The notes below the pieces were generated by a model that was not told the origin of the DNA, ran no database searches, and was given only the letters and a program-made list of their open reading frames with translations. Source: Acidaminococcus sp. (GTDB taxonomy: Bacteria; Bacillota; Negativicutes; Acidaminococcales; Acidaminococcaceae). From it: DNA of 64,000 bases. Positions 17,645-26,893 of this stretch are shown here, one piece after another. The stretch lies in NCBI GenBank assembly GCA_022482815.1, contig JAKVOM010000001.1, forward strand, positions 2,624,946-2,688,945. The letters are read 5' to 3'. The first letter of the stretch is position 1; the number at the start of each line of letters is the position of its first letter. Both the position numbers and the translations under genes were made by a program.

Positions 17645-19177
17645 TTACACATACGGTGAAAATAGCATCAAATACCCGCGTTCATTCAAATAGCGGGGAT
17701 CCGATGGTTTCAGTTCCAATTCCGTCCGCAGATCCATATAAGCGCCGGTGAGGTTATACCGGGAAAGTCCCATCGTCTCCAGGAGAAATGGCTGGAAACG
17801 CGCTGCCCGTTTCTCATTGATTTCAAGGAAATTCTCCATGAGTGCGGACGCCCAGACTTCGGACGGATATTCGCCGGTGCAGCCGCCTTCCTTCACAAAA
17901 TCATTCCACATCCGCCGCATCAGCATAAAGTCATACGTACTGAAACGCGTAACGGCAAGCAGCTCCTTGAGCAGTTTCTCTACCTCGGACAGATCCTTGC
18001 CGAGTTCAGGTGGACGATAGTTCTTCAGCCGCTCCGTCAGTTCATAGGGAAACACAACGGCTGCCGGATTGGCCTCCACCTTGCGGATGACCTTCTGGGG
18101 CACCAGGGGATGACGCGCCATAAAGTCACGCCAGATGGCACCCGGATGCTGCACCCTGTACCACGCAAGACATGCACTCAGCACTTCCCGCAGGCGCTTC
18201 TGGGCCATCGGTTTCAGTGCGTACTGCTGCAGATAGTTCATGCCGAGGCTGCGGTTATCAAAAAGATTCTCCATAAAGACAAGATGCCTGGGGTCATCCT
18301 CCGGGCGCACCGAGAAAACGAGCAGATAAGAATTATAATCCATAAAATCATGACAGAAATACCGATCGACATCCACTTCGTTCTCGATGGTAAAAAGACT
18401 CAGATGGGCGCCGCACATCTCTCGGAGAAGATTGGGATACCGGCTGATGTGGGAATCACGGAAACACTCGAGCGGCGTATAGTCCTCCAGACGCATCCGG
18501 TAGTCAAAGAGAAAATAATCCCAGAAACCGCGCCAGTACTCGTCTGCATTAGGGCCTTCCGGATCCACGCGGCCCGTCGCGTCGTTATAGAAATTGACGG
18601 CACGGTCCAGATCCAGGTTGAAGCGGCTGTTCTGGAAAAATTTATGAATTTCATTCATCAAGCCTTCCAGAGCTCTCCCTGCATTCAGGAAAATTCTCCC
18701 CATCGGCGGCGGTGCAGAGTTCTCCTCTCTGCCCTTTTCCCCGGGCAGAAAAGAACCGTCACTATCCACAATAGCGACGGTGCCATCATCGTTGAGCAGC
18801 ATCTGTTCAGCCAGATAAGGGGCAACACTGCTCTCCAGTTTGCCTGCATCCTTCATGAACACGAAGAACTGCCCGATCGTATCCAGAAATGCCTTTACTT
18901 CCCGATACGTAATTACAAAATCAACCACATAACGGGCGCACCAGGACACGGCGTCCACCAGCGTGTCAGCCGTGATTTCCTCGAGCACCACATCCGCATT
19001 TTCCATGTAGATGCAGAGCATCATCATATGCACCCAGTGCTTCTTTAGTTCCTGGTCGGTTTCACCCTGCCAGGCAAGTTTCCTGAGAAAAGCCTCCACG
19101 TCGCTGTGAGAGAGGATATAATCCCAACCTTCATCATTCTTATAAAATTCGTTGACTAAGTCATACACGTTTTCCAT
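17645..19177 (-). CDS. Large soluble protein of unknown function
   Basis: 510 residues, no signal peptide or membrane helix, acidic and rich in aromatic residues. It starts MENVYDLVNEFYKNDEGWDYIL and ends RYLNERGYLMLFSPYV. I recognise no domain or catalytic motif; the composition suggests a mostly helical intracellular protein. A spread of Trp and Tyr in short motifs (YWRGFWDYFLFDYRMRLEDYTP) is characteristic. Downstream nth lies on the same strand but 37 bases from this start in the other operon direction (nth is upstream), so it may be the distal part of the ACT-DUF711-nth transcript. Confidence 0.7.
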   Translation of the reverse strand: MENVYDLVNEFYKNDEGWDYILSHSDVEAFLRKLAWQGETDQELKKHWVHMMMLCIYMENADVVLEEITADTLVDAVSWCARYVVDFVITYREVKAFLDTIGQFFVFMKDAGKLESSVAPYLAEQMLLNDDGTVAIVDSDGSFLPGEKGREENSAPPPMGRIFLNAGRALEGLMNEIHKFFQNSRFNLDLDRAVNFYNDATGRVDPEGPNADEYWRGFWDYFLFDYRMRLEDYTPLECFRDSHISRYPNLLREMCGAHLSLFTIENEVDVDRYFCHDFMDYNSYLLVFSVRPEDDPRHLVFMENLFDNRSLGMNYLQQYALKPMAQKRLREVLSACLAWYRVQHPGAIWRDFMARHPLVPQKVIRKVEANPAAVVFPYELTERLKNYRPPELGKDLSEVEKLLKELLAVTRFSTYDFMLMRRMWNDFVKEGGCTGEYPSEVWASALMENFLEINEKRAARFQPFLLETMGLSRYNLTGAYMDLRTELELKPSDPRYLNERGYLMLFSPYV

Positions 19178-19213
19178 GGGATTCTCACTTCACCAATCAC
19201 ATCTGATTACACT

Positions 19214-19846
19214 TTATAAAGCCATTTGTGACGGGCAGAGATCTGCCAGCGGGCATTCCCCGCATTTTGGTTTCGGAGCCTTGCAGACTCTCCGTCCATG
19301 CCAGATCAGCCAATGATGGGCTTCTCCCCACTTGGCCTTCGGAATCTGTTTCTGCAGATCCTGTTCCACTGCAAGCGGCGTAGTCCCGTTTGACAGTCCC
19401 AGCCGGTGCGATACGCGGAACACATGCGTGTCGACAGCAATGGCCGGTTTCCCGAAGCCTACGCTCAGGACGACATCCGCTGTCTTGCGCCCCACACCGG
19501 GAAGGCTCAAAAGTTCCTCCATAGTCTGAGGAACTTCGGAGTGATATTCATCAATCAATTTGCGGCAAAGACCGAGCAGGTTCTTTGCCTTCGAACGGAA
19601 AAGACCACAGTCGTGAATCAGGACTTCCAGCTGTTCCTGTGTCAGCGTGCTCATCTTTTCCGGCGTATTGTACGCGGGGAATAAGCGGGCCGTTACTTTA
19701 TTGACCCGCTCATCCGTGCACTGGGCCGAAAGGACAACAGCAACAATAAGCTCAAAAGGGTTCGAAAAATGCAGTGCCGGTTTGGCGCCCTTGTACACTT
19801 TCTCCAGACGCGCTACAATCTGCTGGTTTCTTTCCTTTTTTCTCAT
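19214..19846 (-). CDS. nth: Endonuclease III
   Basis: DNA glycosylase/AP lyase of base-excision repair, removing oxidised pyrimidines. 210 residues: the helix-hairpin-helix LPGVGRKTADVVL with the catalytic Lys, VDTHVFRVSHRLGL with the catalytic Asp, and the C-terminal [4Fe-4S] loop CKAPKPKCGECPLADLC with its C-x6-C-x2-C-x5-C spacing. ATG overlaps the DUF711 stop by one base (TGATG), so translation is coupled. Confidence 0.95.
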   Translation of the reverse strand: MRKKERNQQIVARLEKVYKGAKPALHFSNPFELIVAVVLSAQCTDERVNKVTARLFPAYNTPEKMSTLTQEQLEVLIHDCGLFRSKAKNLLGLCRKLIDEYHSEVPQTMEELLSLPGVGRKTADVVLSVGFGKPAIAVDTHVFRVSHRLGLSNGTTPLAVEQDLQKQIPKAKWGEAHHWLIWHGRRVCKAPKPKCGECPLADLCPSQMAL

Positions 19847-21207
19847 CAGTTCGTCAGACTCCTTACCGGAGCCGGAATCCGGCCGCCTCTGTTAATAAAG
19901 ACATCCGGTTTAAACGTATTGACCGGCATAATCGGGGCATAACCCAGAAGCCCGCCAAATTCAACCTTGTCGCCTACGCCCTTGCCCGGTACCGGGATAA
20001 GACGCACGGCTGTCGTCTTATTATTGATCATACCGACAGCCGCTTCGTCGGCGATAACTGCGGAAATCGTGGCCGCCGTCGTATCGCCCGGTACGGCAAT
20101 CATATCAAGACCTACGGAGCAGACACAAGTCATAGCTTCCAATTTTTCAAGGCAGAGACTGCCCTTTTCCACGGCAGCAATCATGCCGGCATCTTCACTT
20201 ACCGGAATGAAGGCACCGCTCAGGCCGCCGACATAGCTGGAAGCCATGAGGCCGCCTTTCTTAACAGCATCGTTCAGCATAGCGAGAGCCGCCGTCGTGC
20301 CGGGGCCGCCGCAGGATTCCAGACCGATTTCTTCCAGAATATGAGCCACACTGTCACCGATAGCCGGTGTCGGAGCAAGCGACAAATCGATGATGCCAAA
20401 CTGCGTGTTGAGGCGCTTTGCTGCTTCCTGAGCAACCAGCTGCCCCACACGAGTAATCTTGAAGGCCGTTTTTTTGATGGTTTCCGCCACCTGGCCGATA
20501 TCCTTGCCGCGGACAGCTTCCAATGCATGCTTTACCACGCCCGGGCCGGAAACGCCCACGTTGATGACACTCTCCGGTTCCGTTACACCATGGAACGCGC
20601 CTGCCATAAAAGGATTGTCCTGGACAGGATTACAGAAAACAACGAGTTTCGCACAGCCGATAGCATCCTGGTCCGCCGTCAGGGCTGCCGTCTTTTTGAC
20701 GATTTCACCCATTTCCTTGACCGCATCCATATTGATGCCGGCTTTCGTCGAGCCGATGGCCACGGAGGAGCAGACCAGATCTGTTGTGGCAAGTGCTTCC
20801 GGAATGGAACGAATCAAAATATGATCGCCCTTGGTATAGCCCTTTTCTACGAGAGCGCTGAAGCCCCCGATGAAGTTGACGCCGACTTGTTTAGCCGCGT
20901 CATCAAGGGCCTTGGCAAGAGCCACGTAACTATCTGCCTCACAAGCTTCCCCGACAAGGGAAATCGGCGTGACAGAAATTCTCTTGTGGATAATAGGCAC
21001 GCCCAGTTCCGCTTCCAAATCTTCGCCGACCTTCACCAGATGCTCGGCTTTGTGAGTAATTTTATCGTAAATCTTACGGGCGCACTTCTTAATGTCCGGA
21101 TCGGCACAGTCGCGCAGGCTGATGCCCATTGTGATGGTCCGCACATCAAGATTGTTCTGCGTAATCATGCGGGTCGTTTCTAAAACGTCGTTGATATTGT
21201 ACAGCAT
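19846..21207 (-). CDS. DUF711/UPF0210 family protein
   Basis: 453-residue member of the DUF711 (UPF0210, often listed as PFL family) group: [15 protein letters not shown], the central TRISVTPIS-like [61 protein letters not shown] and the C-terminal GRIPAP. The function is not established. The gene is consistently found next to a small ACT-domain protein, as here, which suggests amino-acid-related regulation. 11 bases after the ACT gene and overlapping nth. Confidence 0.88.
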   Translation of the reverse strand: MLYNINDVLETTRMITQNNLDVRTITMGISLRDCADPDIKKCARKIYDKITHKAEHLVKVGEDLEAELGVPIIHKRISVTPISLVGEACEADSYVALAKALDDAAKQVGVNFIGGFSALVEKGYTKGDHILIRSIPEALATTDLVCSSVAIGSTKAGINMDAVKEMGEIVKKTAALTADQDAIGCAKLVVFCNPVQDNPFMAGAFHGVTEPESVINVGVSGPGVVKHALEAVRGKDIGQVAETIKKTAFKITRVGQLVAQEAAKRLNTQFGIIDLSLAPTPAIGDSVAHILEEIGLESCGGPGTTAALAMLNDAVKKGGLMASSYVGGLSGAFIPVSEDAGMIAAVEKGSLCLEKLEAMTCVCSVGLDMIAVPGDTTAATISAVIADEAAVGMINNKTTAVRLIPVPGKGVGDKVEFGGLLGYAPIMPVNTFKPDVFINRGGRIPAPVRSLTN

Positions 21208-21218
21208 AGGGCAGCCTC

Positions 21219-21497
21219 CTAAATCCGGTGCATAGCCGTGAAGATTTCTTCACTCTGGACGCGGATCTGCAGACCGAGTTCATCCCCCAGTGCAGCGGCC
21301 TTCTTTTTCAGTTCTTCCAGGCTGATTGTCGCTTTTTCCATATCGCCGATCAATACCATGTTAAAGAAGGTATCCGTTATATTTTGATTGATGTTCAGGA
21401 TATTGACCTGATTTTCTGCCAAAAGTGCACTGGCTTTCGCAATAATTCCGACTTTGTCCAATCCGACAATTGTCATTACAATACGCATAGCTCCCAT
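21219..21497 (-). CDS. ACT-domain protein (UPF0237)
   Basis: Single ACT domain of about 90 residues, [36 protein letters not shown], a fold that usually binds amino acids. The start is either ATG 21497, four bases after GGAGGAAGG, or ATG 21488 three codons on (MRIVM); I list the longer. Conserved partner of DUF711. First gene of the ACT-DUF711-nth unit. Confidence 0.87.
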   Translation of the reverse strand: MGAMRIVMTIVGLDKVGIIAKASALLAENQVNILNINQNITDTFFNMVLIGDMEKATISLEELKKKAAALGDELGLQIRVQSEEIFTAMHRI

Positions 21498-21713
21498 CCT
21501 TCCTCCAGTAAACTTCAACTTCACTATACGACATTATACGATATCCCTCGCATTCGTTCAATGGAAGGTGAACATTGTTCGAAATAACGTCAAACATTTT
21601 TCACCAGGGACACAATCATTATAACAGACATTGTAACGAAACTCTAACCCCCATTTAGGATTTTGTGTCTGCTTCATTTATTACAAACATTAATAGGTAA
21701 ACTCCGAATTTCA

Positions 21714-21743
21714 TTCGACAAAGGATAATGCTTGTGATATGAT
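21714..21743 (+). promoter_or_regulatory. Candidate purC promoter
   Basis: TTCGAC (21714-21719), an 18-base spacer and TATGAT (21738-21743), with AAGGAGG and the purC ATG about 37 bases downstream. No purine-riboswitch fold seen. Confidence 0.5.
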
Positions 21744-21779
21744 AAGGATACTAAATCAAGCATCTAAGGAGGATGTAAC

Positions 21780-22649
21780 ATGCAGGAGTATAAACCTTTC
21801 AAATCCGGTAAAGTCCGCGAAGTCTATGATATCGGTGACAGCCTGATTATGGTCGCTTCCGACAGAATCTCTGCCTTTGACCACATCCTGAAAAACACCA
21901 TTACCGATAAGGGTGCCGTCCTGACCAGACTTTCCAAATTCTGGTTTGACTATACCAAGGATGTCATCCCCAACCACATGATTTCCGTGGATCCGGCCGA
22001 CATGCCTGAATTCTTCCGTCAGCCTCAGTTCGTCGGCAAGAGCATGAAATGCCGCAAGCTGAACATGATTCCGGTAGAATGCATCGTCCGTGGTTATATC
22101 ACCGGCAGCGGCTGGGAATCCTACAAGAAGAATGGTACCGTGAACGGCATTCCGATGCCGGCCGGCCTCAAGCAATGCCAGAAGCTGCCTGAACCGCTCT
22201 TCACGCCGAGCACAAAGGCAGACCTGGGCGACCATGATGAAAACATCACGGAAGCTCAGTGTGTTGATTTCCTTGAGAAAAAATTCCCGGGCCACGGTGC
22301 TGAATATACCAAGGCCATTAAAGACGCTACCATCGCCCTCTACAACAAATGCGCAGATTACGCTTATAAGAGAGGCATCATCATCGCCGACACGAAGTTT
22401 GAATTCGGTCTGGATGACAAAGGCAACGTCGTTCTCGGCGACGAAATGCTGACGCCGGACAGCTCCCGCTTCTGGCCGCTTGATGGTTACAAAGTCGGTC
22501 AGGATCAACCCTCCTACGATAAACAATTCGTCCGCAACTGGCTGCTTGCCCATCCGGACAGCGATTATCTCCTGCCTCAGGATATCATTGATAAGACGAT
22601 CGAAAAGTACAAGGAAGCATACGAAAAGCTGACGGGAGAAAAGTTCTAA
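21780..22649 (+). CDS. purC: Phosphoribosylaminoimidazole-succinocarboxamide synthase
   Basis: SAICAR synthetase of de novo purine synthesis, ligating aspartate to CAIR with ATP. 289 residues: FKSGKVREVYDIGDSLIMVASDRISAFD, CIVRGYITGSGWESYKKNG, KFEFGLDDKGNVVLGDEMLTPDSSRFW. It is longer than the short bacterial form (about 240) and resembles the longer type. Stand-alone here, with its own promoter and terminator and no other pur gene. Confidence 0.94.
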   Translation: MQEYKPFKSGKVREVYDIGDSLIMVASDRISAFDHILKNTITDKGAVLTRLSKFWFDYTKDVIPNHMISVDPADMPEFFRQPQFVGKSMKCRKLNMIPVECIVRGYITGSGWESYKKNGTVNGIPMPAGLKQCQKLPEPLFTPSTKADLGDHDENITEAQCVDFLEKKFPGHGAEYTKAIKDATIALYNKCADYAYKRGIIIADTKFEFGLDDKGNVVLGDEMLTPDSSRFWPLDGYKVGQDQPSYDKQFVRNWLLAHPDSDYLLPQDIIDKTIEKYKEAYEKLTGEKF

Positions 22650-22669
22650 AACAATTAAATAAATGAAGC

Positions 22670-22710
22670 AGCGGTGAAGAAATGAATGATATTTCTTCAC
22701 CGCTATTTTT
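22670..22710 (+). terminator. Terminator after purC (R6)
   Basis: AGCGGTGAAGAAAT pairs with ATTTCTTCACCGCT (22691-22704), followed by ATTTTT. Confidence 0.9.
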
Positions 22711-22966
22711 GTGCGTTATATCGCCTTTCGCAATCCGCTGCCTGTCCGCCCATAGAGACAATCTATCAAGCACCGTGGGCGAGGCTTAATGCCATATGCC
22801 AAAAGCGCTTTCCGCTATCTGCAGCTACCTGCTATCTGCAAACTGCTAACTGCATTGTTCTTTGCCTAACATTTTGCCCGCACTACGGTACTAACCCCTA
22901 GACACTTTCCACTATCCCTCCTCCTATGCTTACAAAAAAGTAACTAACTGAGAAAAAAGTGCATTC
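22711..22966. other. Intergenic, degenerate repeat fragments
   Basis: Contains R2-like words (CCAAAAGCGCTTT, GCTATCTGCAAACTGCTAACTGC) in reduced form and nothing that looks like a gene. The pfpI-family promoter follows. Confidence 0.5.
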
Positions 22967-22995
22967 TTGCTTTACAGGGGACTATCGTCTACAAT
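22967..22995 (+). promoter_or_regulatory. Promoter of secreted DJ-1/PfpI gene
   Basis: TTGCTT (22967-22972), 17-base spacer, TACAAT (22990-22995), about 46 bases before the ATG at 23042. Confidence 0.75.
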
Positions 22996-23041
22996 GCAGT
23001 CAACATTGAGATGAATCCACTGTATGGGAGGAGAATGTAAC

Positions 23042-23890
23042 ATGAAATTACGTCATCTTTTTTTAGGTACCCTTGCTCTGTTAACGATTGCAGGAGGCGG
23101 CGGTGTAAGCAGCGCTGCTCCGTCCAAAGGAAAAATCCTCGTCATCGCGTCCCAGCAGGATAAAATGACCCTGAAAAATGGGAAAGAAATGAACGTTGGC
23201 TTTTTCCTGAATGAATTTGCCGTACCGTCCCTGTACCTGGCTGACCACGGCTACACGATCCAGCTGGCTACGCCGGAAGGCAAAAAGCCGCCTATGGACA
23301 AAGGTTCCAACGACGCCAAATTCTTTAAGGGCGGCGAAACAGAACGGGCCAGAGCCGAAAAGTTTGCCGCCGGCCTGAAGCCGATTTCCTTTGCACAAGC
23401 CATTTCCGATTTTGATTCCTACAAGGCAGTGTTTGTACCGGGCGGCCATGCTCCGATGACCGATCTGATGCAGAACAAAGAGCTTGGCACGATTCTGCAA
23501 AAAGCACACGCTGCACAAAAGCCGACCGCTTTCATCTGCCACGGTCCTGTCGCTTCTCTGGCAGCACTGCCGGAAGCAGCCGCATACCGTAAAGCTCTCG
23601 TCAATGATGATGTAGCCGGTGCTATGCAGTACAGCAAGAACTGGATCTACAACGGCTACCGCATGACCGTCCTTTCCGATGCGGAAGAATGGCCGAATGA
23701 AGTGGGGCTCGGCGGAGAAATGCCGTATCATGTAGAACAGGCTCTGCAGATTGCCGGCGCCAATATGGAAGTATCGGCACCGCTTTACGCCAGCCACGTC
23801 GTTCACGACCGCGAAGTCATTACAGGCCAGAACCCTGCATCTGATATCGCCCTCGCAGAAGAACTGATGAAGGCTATTGAAAACAAATAA
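23042..23890 (+). CDS. Exported DJ-1/PfpI-family protein
   Basis: 282 residues with a Sec signal peptide (MKLRHLFLGTLALLTIAGGGGVSSAAPSKG, cleavage after SAA or SSA). The mature domain is a class-I glutamine-amidotransferase-like fold: KAVFVPGGHAPM with the conserved Glu position replaced in context, and AFICHGPVASLAAL, where Cys-His of ICHG is the nucleophile elbow. The Hsp31-like subgroup has glyoxalase-III or chaperone activity inside cells; an exported version is less usual. ATG 23042 has GGAGGAG ahead; an upstream in-frame start at 23024 has no site. A terminator and a structured region follow. Confidence 0.85.
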   Translation: MKLRHLFLGTLALLTIAGGGGVSSAAPSKGKILVIASQQDKMTLKNGKEMNVGFFLNEFAVPSLYLADHGYTIQLATPEGKKPPMDKGSNDAKFFKGGETERARAEKFAAGLKPISFAQAISDFDSYKAVFVPGGHAPMTDLMQNKELGTILQKAHAAQKPTAFICHGPVASLAALPEAAAYRKALVNDDVAGAMQYSKNWIYNGYRMTVLSDAEEWPNEVGLGGEMPYHVEQALQIAGANMEVSAPLYASHVVHDREVITGQNPASDIALAEELMKAIENK

Positions 23891-23964
23891 CCCAGCCACT
23901 CAGGACATTTGCCTGGTGGCCCATACCCCCACCTTGGCATCCCTATTGGCAACTCGAGAAAATA

Positions 23965-24080
23965 ATCGCCGTTAGCAGGTGACAGCAGTTCGCAAAAATA
24001 CGCCATGTTCGCTTTCATCTCCCTTCAACATGGCTTGAGACTCCCTCTTCACGGGCGAACCGCTCACTGTTAGCGGCGAT
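23965..24080. other. Nested inverted repeat behind DJ-1 gene
   Basis: ATCGCCGTTAGCAG...GTTCGC (23965-23992) pairs imperfectly with GCGAAC...CTGTTAGCGGCGAT (24053-24080). Inside, CGCCATGTT pairs with AACATGGC. Two further short stems precede it (CAGG/CCTG and GGTGG/CCACC, 23902-23935). The layout recalls the R5 element but the loop words differ. Confidence 0.55.
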
Positions 24081-24094
24081 TTTAAATGTAATCA

Positions 24095-24143
24095 AAAAGT
24101 GGTTGTGAAATAAAGCGTGCGCTTTATTTCACAGCCACTTTTT
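24095..24143. terminator. Bidirectional terminator between DJ-1 and HxlR genes (R6)
   Basis: A 22-base arm beginning AAAAGTGGTTGTGAAATAAA pairs with 24121-24142 with one mismatch and a loop of four; A-run on the left and T-run on the right make it work for both converging genes. Confidence 0.9.
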
Positions 24144-24191
24144 CACCCTTTCCGCATCCCGCCATCCAAGAAAAATGACAAAAGCATTTTT

Positions 24192-24262
24192 TTGGAACTT
24201 ATAAAAATAAAACCTGAAATTCAGATTAACTGCTAAATTTCAGGTTTTATATCAAATTTTAC
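24192..24262. repeat. R4 miniature palindromic repeat, copy 2
   Basis: ATAAAACCTGAAATT (24207-24221) pairs with AATTTCAGGTTTTAT (24236-24250). Left flank GAACTTATAAAA and right flank TTTTACTTGAATC match the other copies. Confidence 0.7.
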
Positions 24263-24386
24263 TTGAATCAAAAGTTTTAACACACTGTCGCAGACAAGGC
24301 TAAAAACCATAGTCCAAAAGCCAAAAGCGCTTTTTATTTTTTCTCAGCTACTTTTTAGCATAGTCTGCAGTCAGCCGAGATACTCC

Positions 24387-24725
24387 TTAATCATCCTCCG
24401 AAGGCAGGATATATTGACTCATGTGCTTTTTTCCCCACTCACACATGGCCTCCATAATGGGTGACAATGTCTTTCCGAAATCAGTCAGGGAATATTCCGT
24501 CTTAGGCGGCACAACGGGATACACTTTGCGCTGGATGATACCGTCTTTTTCCAGATCATGCAGCTGCTGTGCCAGCATTTTGGCCGTAGCCTGCGGCATG
24601 AGGCGCTGCAGCTCACTGAACCGGAGTGTGCTCTGTCCCAGGTGGTACAGGATGATACATTTATATTTGCCCCCGATGCGGCTCAGCGTCGCCTCCACGG
24701 GGCAATGATACATGGTGTCTTTCAT
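24387..24725 (-). CDS. HxlR-family transcriptional regulator
   Basis: 112-residue winged-helix protein: YHCPVEATLSRIGGKYKCIILYHL, then LRFSELQRLMPQATAKMLAQQLHDLEKDGIIQRKVYPVVPPKTEYSLTDFG. The Cys near residue 8 sits where several HxlR proteins (for example HypR) have a redox-sensing Cys. TAGGAGGG precedes the ATG. Third gene of the SIMPL-nucleosidase-HxlR unit, 31 bases after the nucleosidase; the regulated genes are unknown. Confidence 0.9.
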   Translation of the reverse strand: MKDTMYHCPVEATLSRIGGKYKCIILYHLGQSTLRFSELQRLMPQATAKMLAQQLHDLEKDGIIQRKVYPVVPPKTEYSLTDFGKTLSPIMEAMCEWGKKHMSQYILPSEDD

Positions 24726-24756
24726 GGTTCCCTCCTATGCTAACAATCAGCATGGC

Positions 24757-25512
24757 TTAGGCAAGGCCCAAACTCTTTGACAGTGCTTCCGCCAGGGTTT
24801 CGCAGACAGACGAATCAAAGGGCAGGCCTGTTCTGTTATTGTTGGACAAAATGCGGATGAGTCCGCAGGGCACGTTAAAGCGTTTTGCCGTCATAAGTAC
24901 TGCTGCTGCTTCCATTTCTTCACAAAGTGCTCCCGTCGCTTCTACCCTCCGGGCAATCACCGCTGGATCGGCATTCCACTCGTCACTCGATGCAATCGTA
25001 CCGATGAGGACATTTCCTCCCAAATAATTGGAAAGACCCTTTTTTAGCCAGGAAGTCATTCCTGCGTCCGCATGCATGAGCGGCGGTTTTTCCGGGAAAA
25101 TGGAAGCTGCAACCGATTCATGTTCGATTCGTCCCAGATCCATATACCGCGTATGCCCGTCACCCGTATAAAGAGCATTGCCGTTATAAACGGTTTCGCC
25201 GATGACGATGTCTCCTACCCGGGCGTCAAGGCCATAACCGCCCGCTGTGCCCTGGTTCAGTACGGCCGTGGGATGAAATACCTGACAGCCCAGAGCGGTA
25301 GCGGCACCGGCGGCCGCTGTTCCGATTCCTGTTTGGGAAATGACGACAGGCACCCTGCCCAGTTTGCCCTGCCAGAAAAGGAAATCTCCCATGACACTTT
25401 TTTGAGGCTTTGTTAGCCTTGCCAGATAAGGAGCTACTTCCAGTTCCATGGCACCTTGAAGTAAAACCGGCCCTCCCGAAAGGAAGGCCGGCATATTAAT
25501 AAGTTTCTCCAT
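24757..25512 (-). CDS. Nucleoside phosphorylase superfamily protein, MTA/SAH nucleosidase-like
   Basis: 251 residues. LQGAMELEVAPYL matches the start of 5'-methylthioadenosine/S-adenosylhomocysteine nucleosidases; SQTGIGTAAAGAATALGCQVFHPTAVLNQGTAGGYG and ALCEEMEAAAVLMTAKR provide the base/ribose binding Glu-Met-Glu segment. The final SNNNRTGLPFD departs from the usual SD catalytic dipeptide, so substrate and activity are uncertain. Starts three bases after the SIMPL gene, using GGAG inside its end. Confidence 0.8.
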   Translation of the reverse strand: MEKLINMPAFLSGGPVLLQGAMELEVAPYLARLTKPQKSVMGDFLFWQGKLGRVPVVISQTGIGTAAAGAATALGCQVFHPTAVLNQGTAGGYGLDARVGDIVIGETVYNGNALYTGDGHTRYMDLGRIEHESVAASIFPEKPPLMHADAGMTSWLKKGLSNYLGGNVLIGTIASSDEWNADPAVIARRVEATGALCEEMEAAAVLMTAKRFNVPCGLIRILSNNNRTGLPFDSSVCETLAEALSKSLGLA

Positions 25513-25515
25513 TGC

Positions 25516-26229
25516 TTACTCCATGGCAAAGACGGTATTCACCGTCACACTGATGGTGTAAGGTTTCGGAACAAGTTCCGTAGGAGCGGAGCCTGCCGTA
25601 TCATTTGCTTTAGCGAGCATGATGCGCGGGGAAGCCTGCATTTCGAAGTTGGACTGCGTAACACTGGCCTGACGCAGCGCCCCAAGACCGCGGCCGCCGG
25701 CATTAGCAATAGCCTGCGCATTCAGTCTGGCATTAGCCACTGCTTCCGACATAAGCTGACGGCGGTACACATCAGCCTGCTGCACACCGTACGAAATGGA
25801 ATCGATGCGGTTCACGCCGATACCCAGCAGGCTATCGGTCACCGTACCGAGTTGTTTCAGGTCCTTTACTTTAGCTGTCCAGGTAGCGTACAGACGATAA
25901 CCGTTTAGTTTCTGACGGCCATTTCTCTCATACGTATAATACGGAGCTACATTGTAACGGGTCGTTGCCAGGTCTTCCATCGGAATTCCCATGGAAAGGA
26001 CTTTAGAAATGACGCGATTGGAAATCACAGCCCCTTCCTGGCGGACTGCTTCTACTGTATCGCCGGTTGTTTCATACGTAAAAGTGACCGTAGCCATATC
26101 AGGAGCTACAGTACGTGTCGCATAACCTGAAATGCTGACCGTATCCAGAGGCTGTTCCGCCATCACTTTCGGCGTAGAGAACCCGAATACGCATACAAAA
26201 AAGGCTAGGACAAGTGCTGCTTTTTTCAT
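25516..26229 (-). CDS. SIMPL-domain exported protein
   Basis: 237 residues from ATG 26229 (TGAGGTGATAAAT ahead). Signal peptide MKKAALVLAFFVCVFGFSTPKVMAEQ. The rest is a SIMPL/DUF541 domain: VSISGYATRTVAPDMATVTF, TTRYNVAPYYTYERNGRQKLNGYRLYATW, and a C-terminal NARLNAQAIANAGGRGLGALRQASV. Members such as YggE and BP26 are periplasmic or outer-membrane associated and linked to oxidative stress, but biochemical activity is not known. An upstream in-frame extension runs into repeat DNA and is not used. Confidence 0.88.
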   Translation of the reverse strand: MKKAALVLAFFVCVFGFSTPKVMAEQPLDTVSISGYATRTVAPDMATVTFTYETTGDTVEAVRQEGAVISNRVISKVLSMGIPMEDLATTRYNVAPYYTYERNGRQKLNGYRLYATWTAKVKDLKQLGTVTDSLLGIGVNRIDSISYGVQQADVYRRQLMSEAVANARLNAQAIANAGGRGLGALRQASVTQSNFEMQASPRIMLAKANDTAGSAPTELVPKPYTISVTVNTVFAME

Positions 26230-26850
26230 ATTTATCACCTCAAAAAAAATTTTCTTCATTATAACATAAAAGTAGTGAGTAGTGGATAGTGGGCTGGTGC
26301 GGGCAGCTGCTTTGACGGAGTCTAAACAAGCTAGCTGTGGCGCTTCGCGCAAAAAGAACGACGGAAAGCTGTGACCGCCGCTGACGGCGAAAAGAAACTA
26401 TCTTTCCCCGCAAAGCGATTCTCCTTCCGAAGCCGCAAAGCGGCTTGGAAGAAGACTTTCTCGTAGCCAATGCTTCGCATTACCTCAATAAATAAGTAAA
26501 AGAGATGCAAATATTTACTGTTGCCTTGCATTGTTTTGTTTCTACTGACTGTCACAAAAGAAAAAATTAAGGGACGTCACCCACCGCTTTCCGGAAGGCC
26601 CGATGACATCGGGCCTTCCTGCGGTTCCCCCTCTTCAATGTCGCGGAGCGACGTCGAAGAGGGTCTCTAGTGCCCCAATTGGGGTGTTAGTTTGGATTTT
26701 ACAGCGTTTCAGTCGGACCAATTCCTGTTGTTCGACTGAATATCCACCCCCTCTTATTTTTTTAACAAAAAACAAGAGGGCTGGTGCGATTATTTTTGTT
26801 TATTCTGAACGAACTGCTTGTCGGTTCGCCTCCTACAGAGCGACCTGCGT
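26230..26850. repeat. Intergenic repeat block (R2, R1, R3)
   Basis: Fragment of R2 at about 26270-26340, an R1 module (GAAGCCGCAAAGCGGCTTGG) at about 26413-26465 followed by CGTAGCCAATGCTTCGCATT, an ATGTCGCGGAGCGACGTCGAAG palindrome at about 26637-26662, and a R3 copy at 26700-26790. No gene seen. Confidence 0.6.
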
Positions 26851-26851
26851 A

Positions 26852-26891
26852 AAAAATGGGAATGTCGCCAAGTGCGGCATCCCCATTTTTT
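26852..26891 (-). terminator. Terminator after rrf2
   Basis: AAAAATGGG and inner ATG/CGC pair with GCG/CAT and CCCCATTTTTT; the minus strand ends in six T. Two bases from the rrf2 stop codon. Confidence 0.85.
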
Positions 26892-26893
26892 AA

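Larger units (their letters stand above)
23891..24386. other. Intergenic: structured region, terminator and R4 copy
   Basis: Holds a nested hairpin structure (23965-24080), the bidirectional terminator (24095-24143), R4 copy 2 (24192-24262) and R2-like fragments up to the HxlR stop. No gene seen. Confidence 0.6.
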
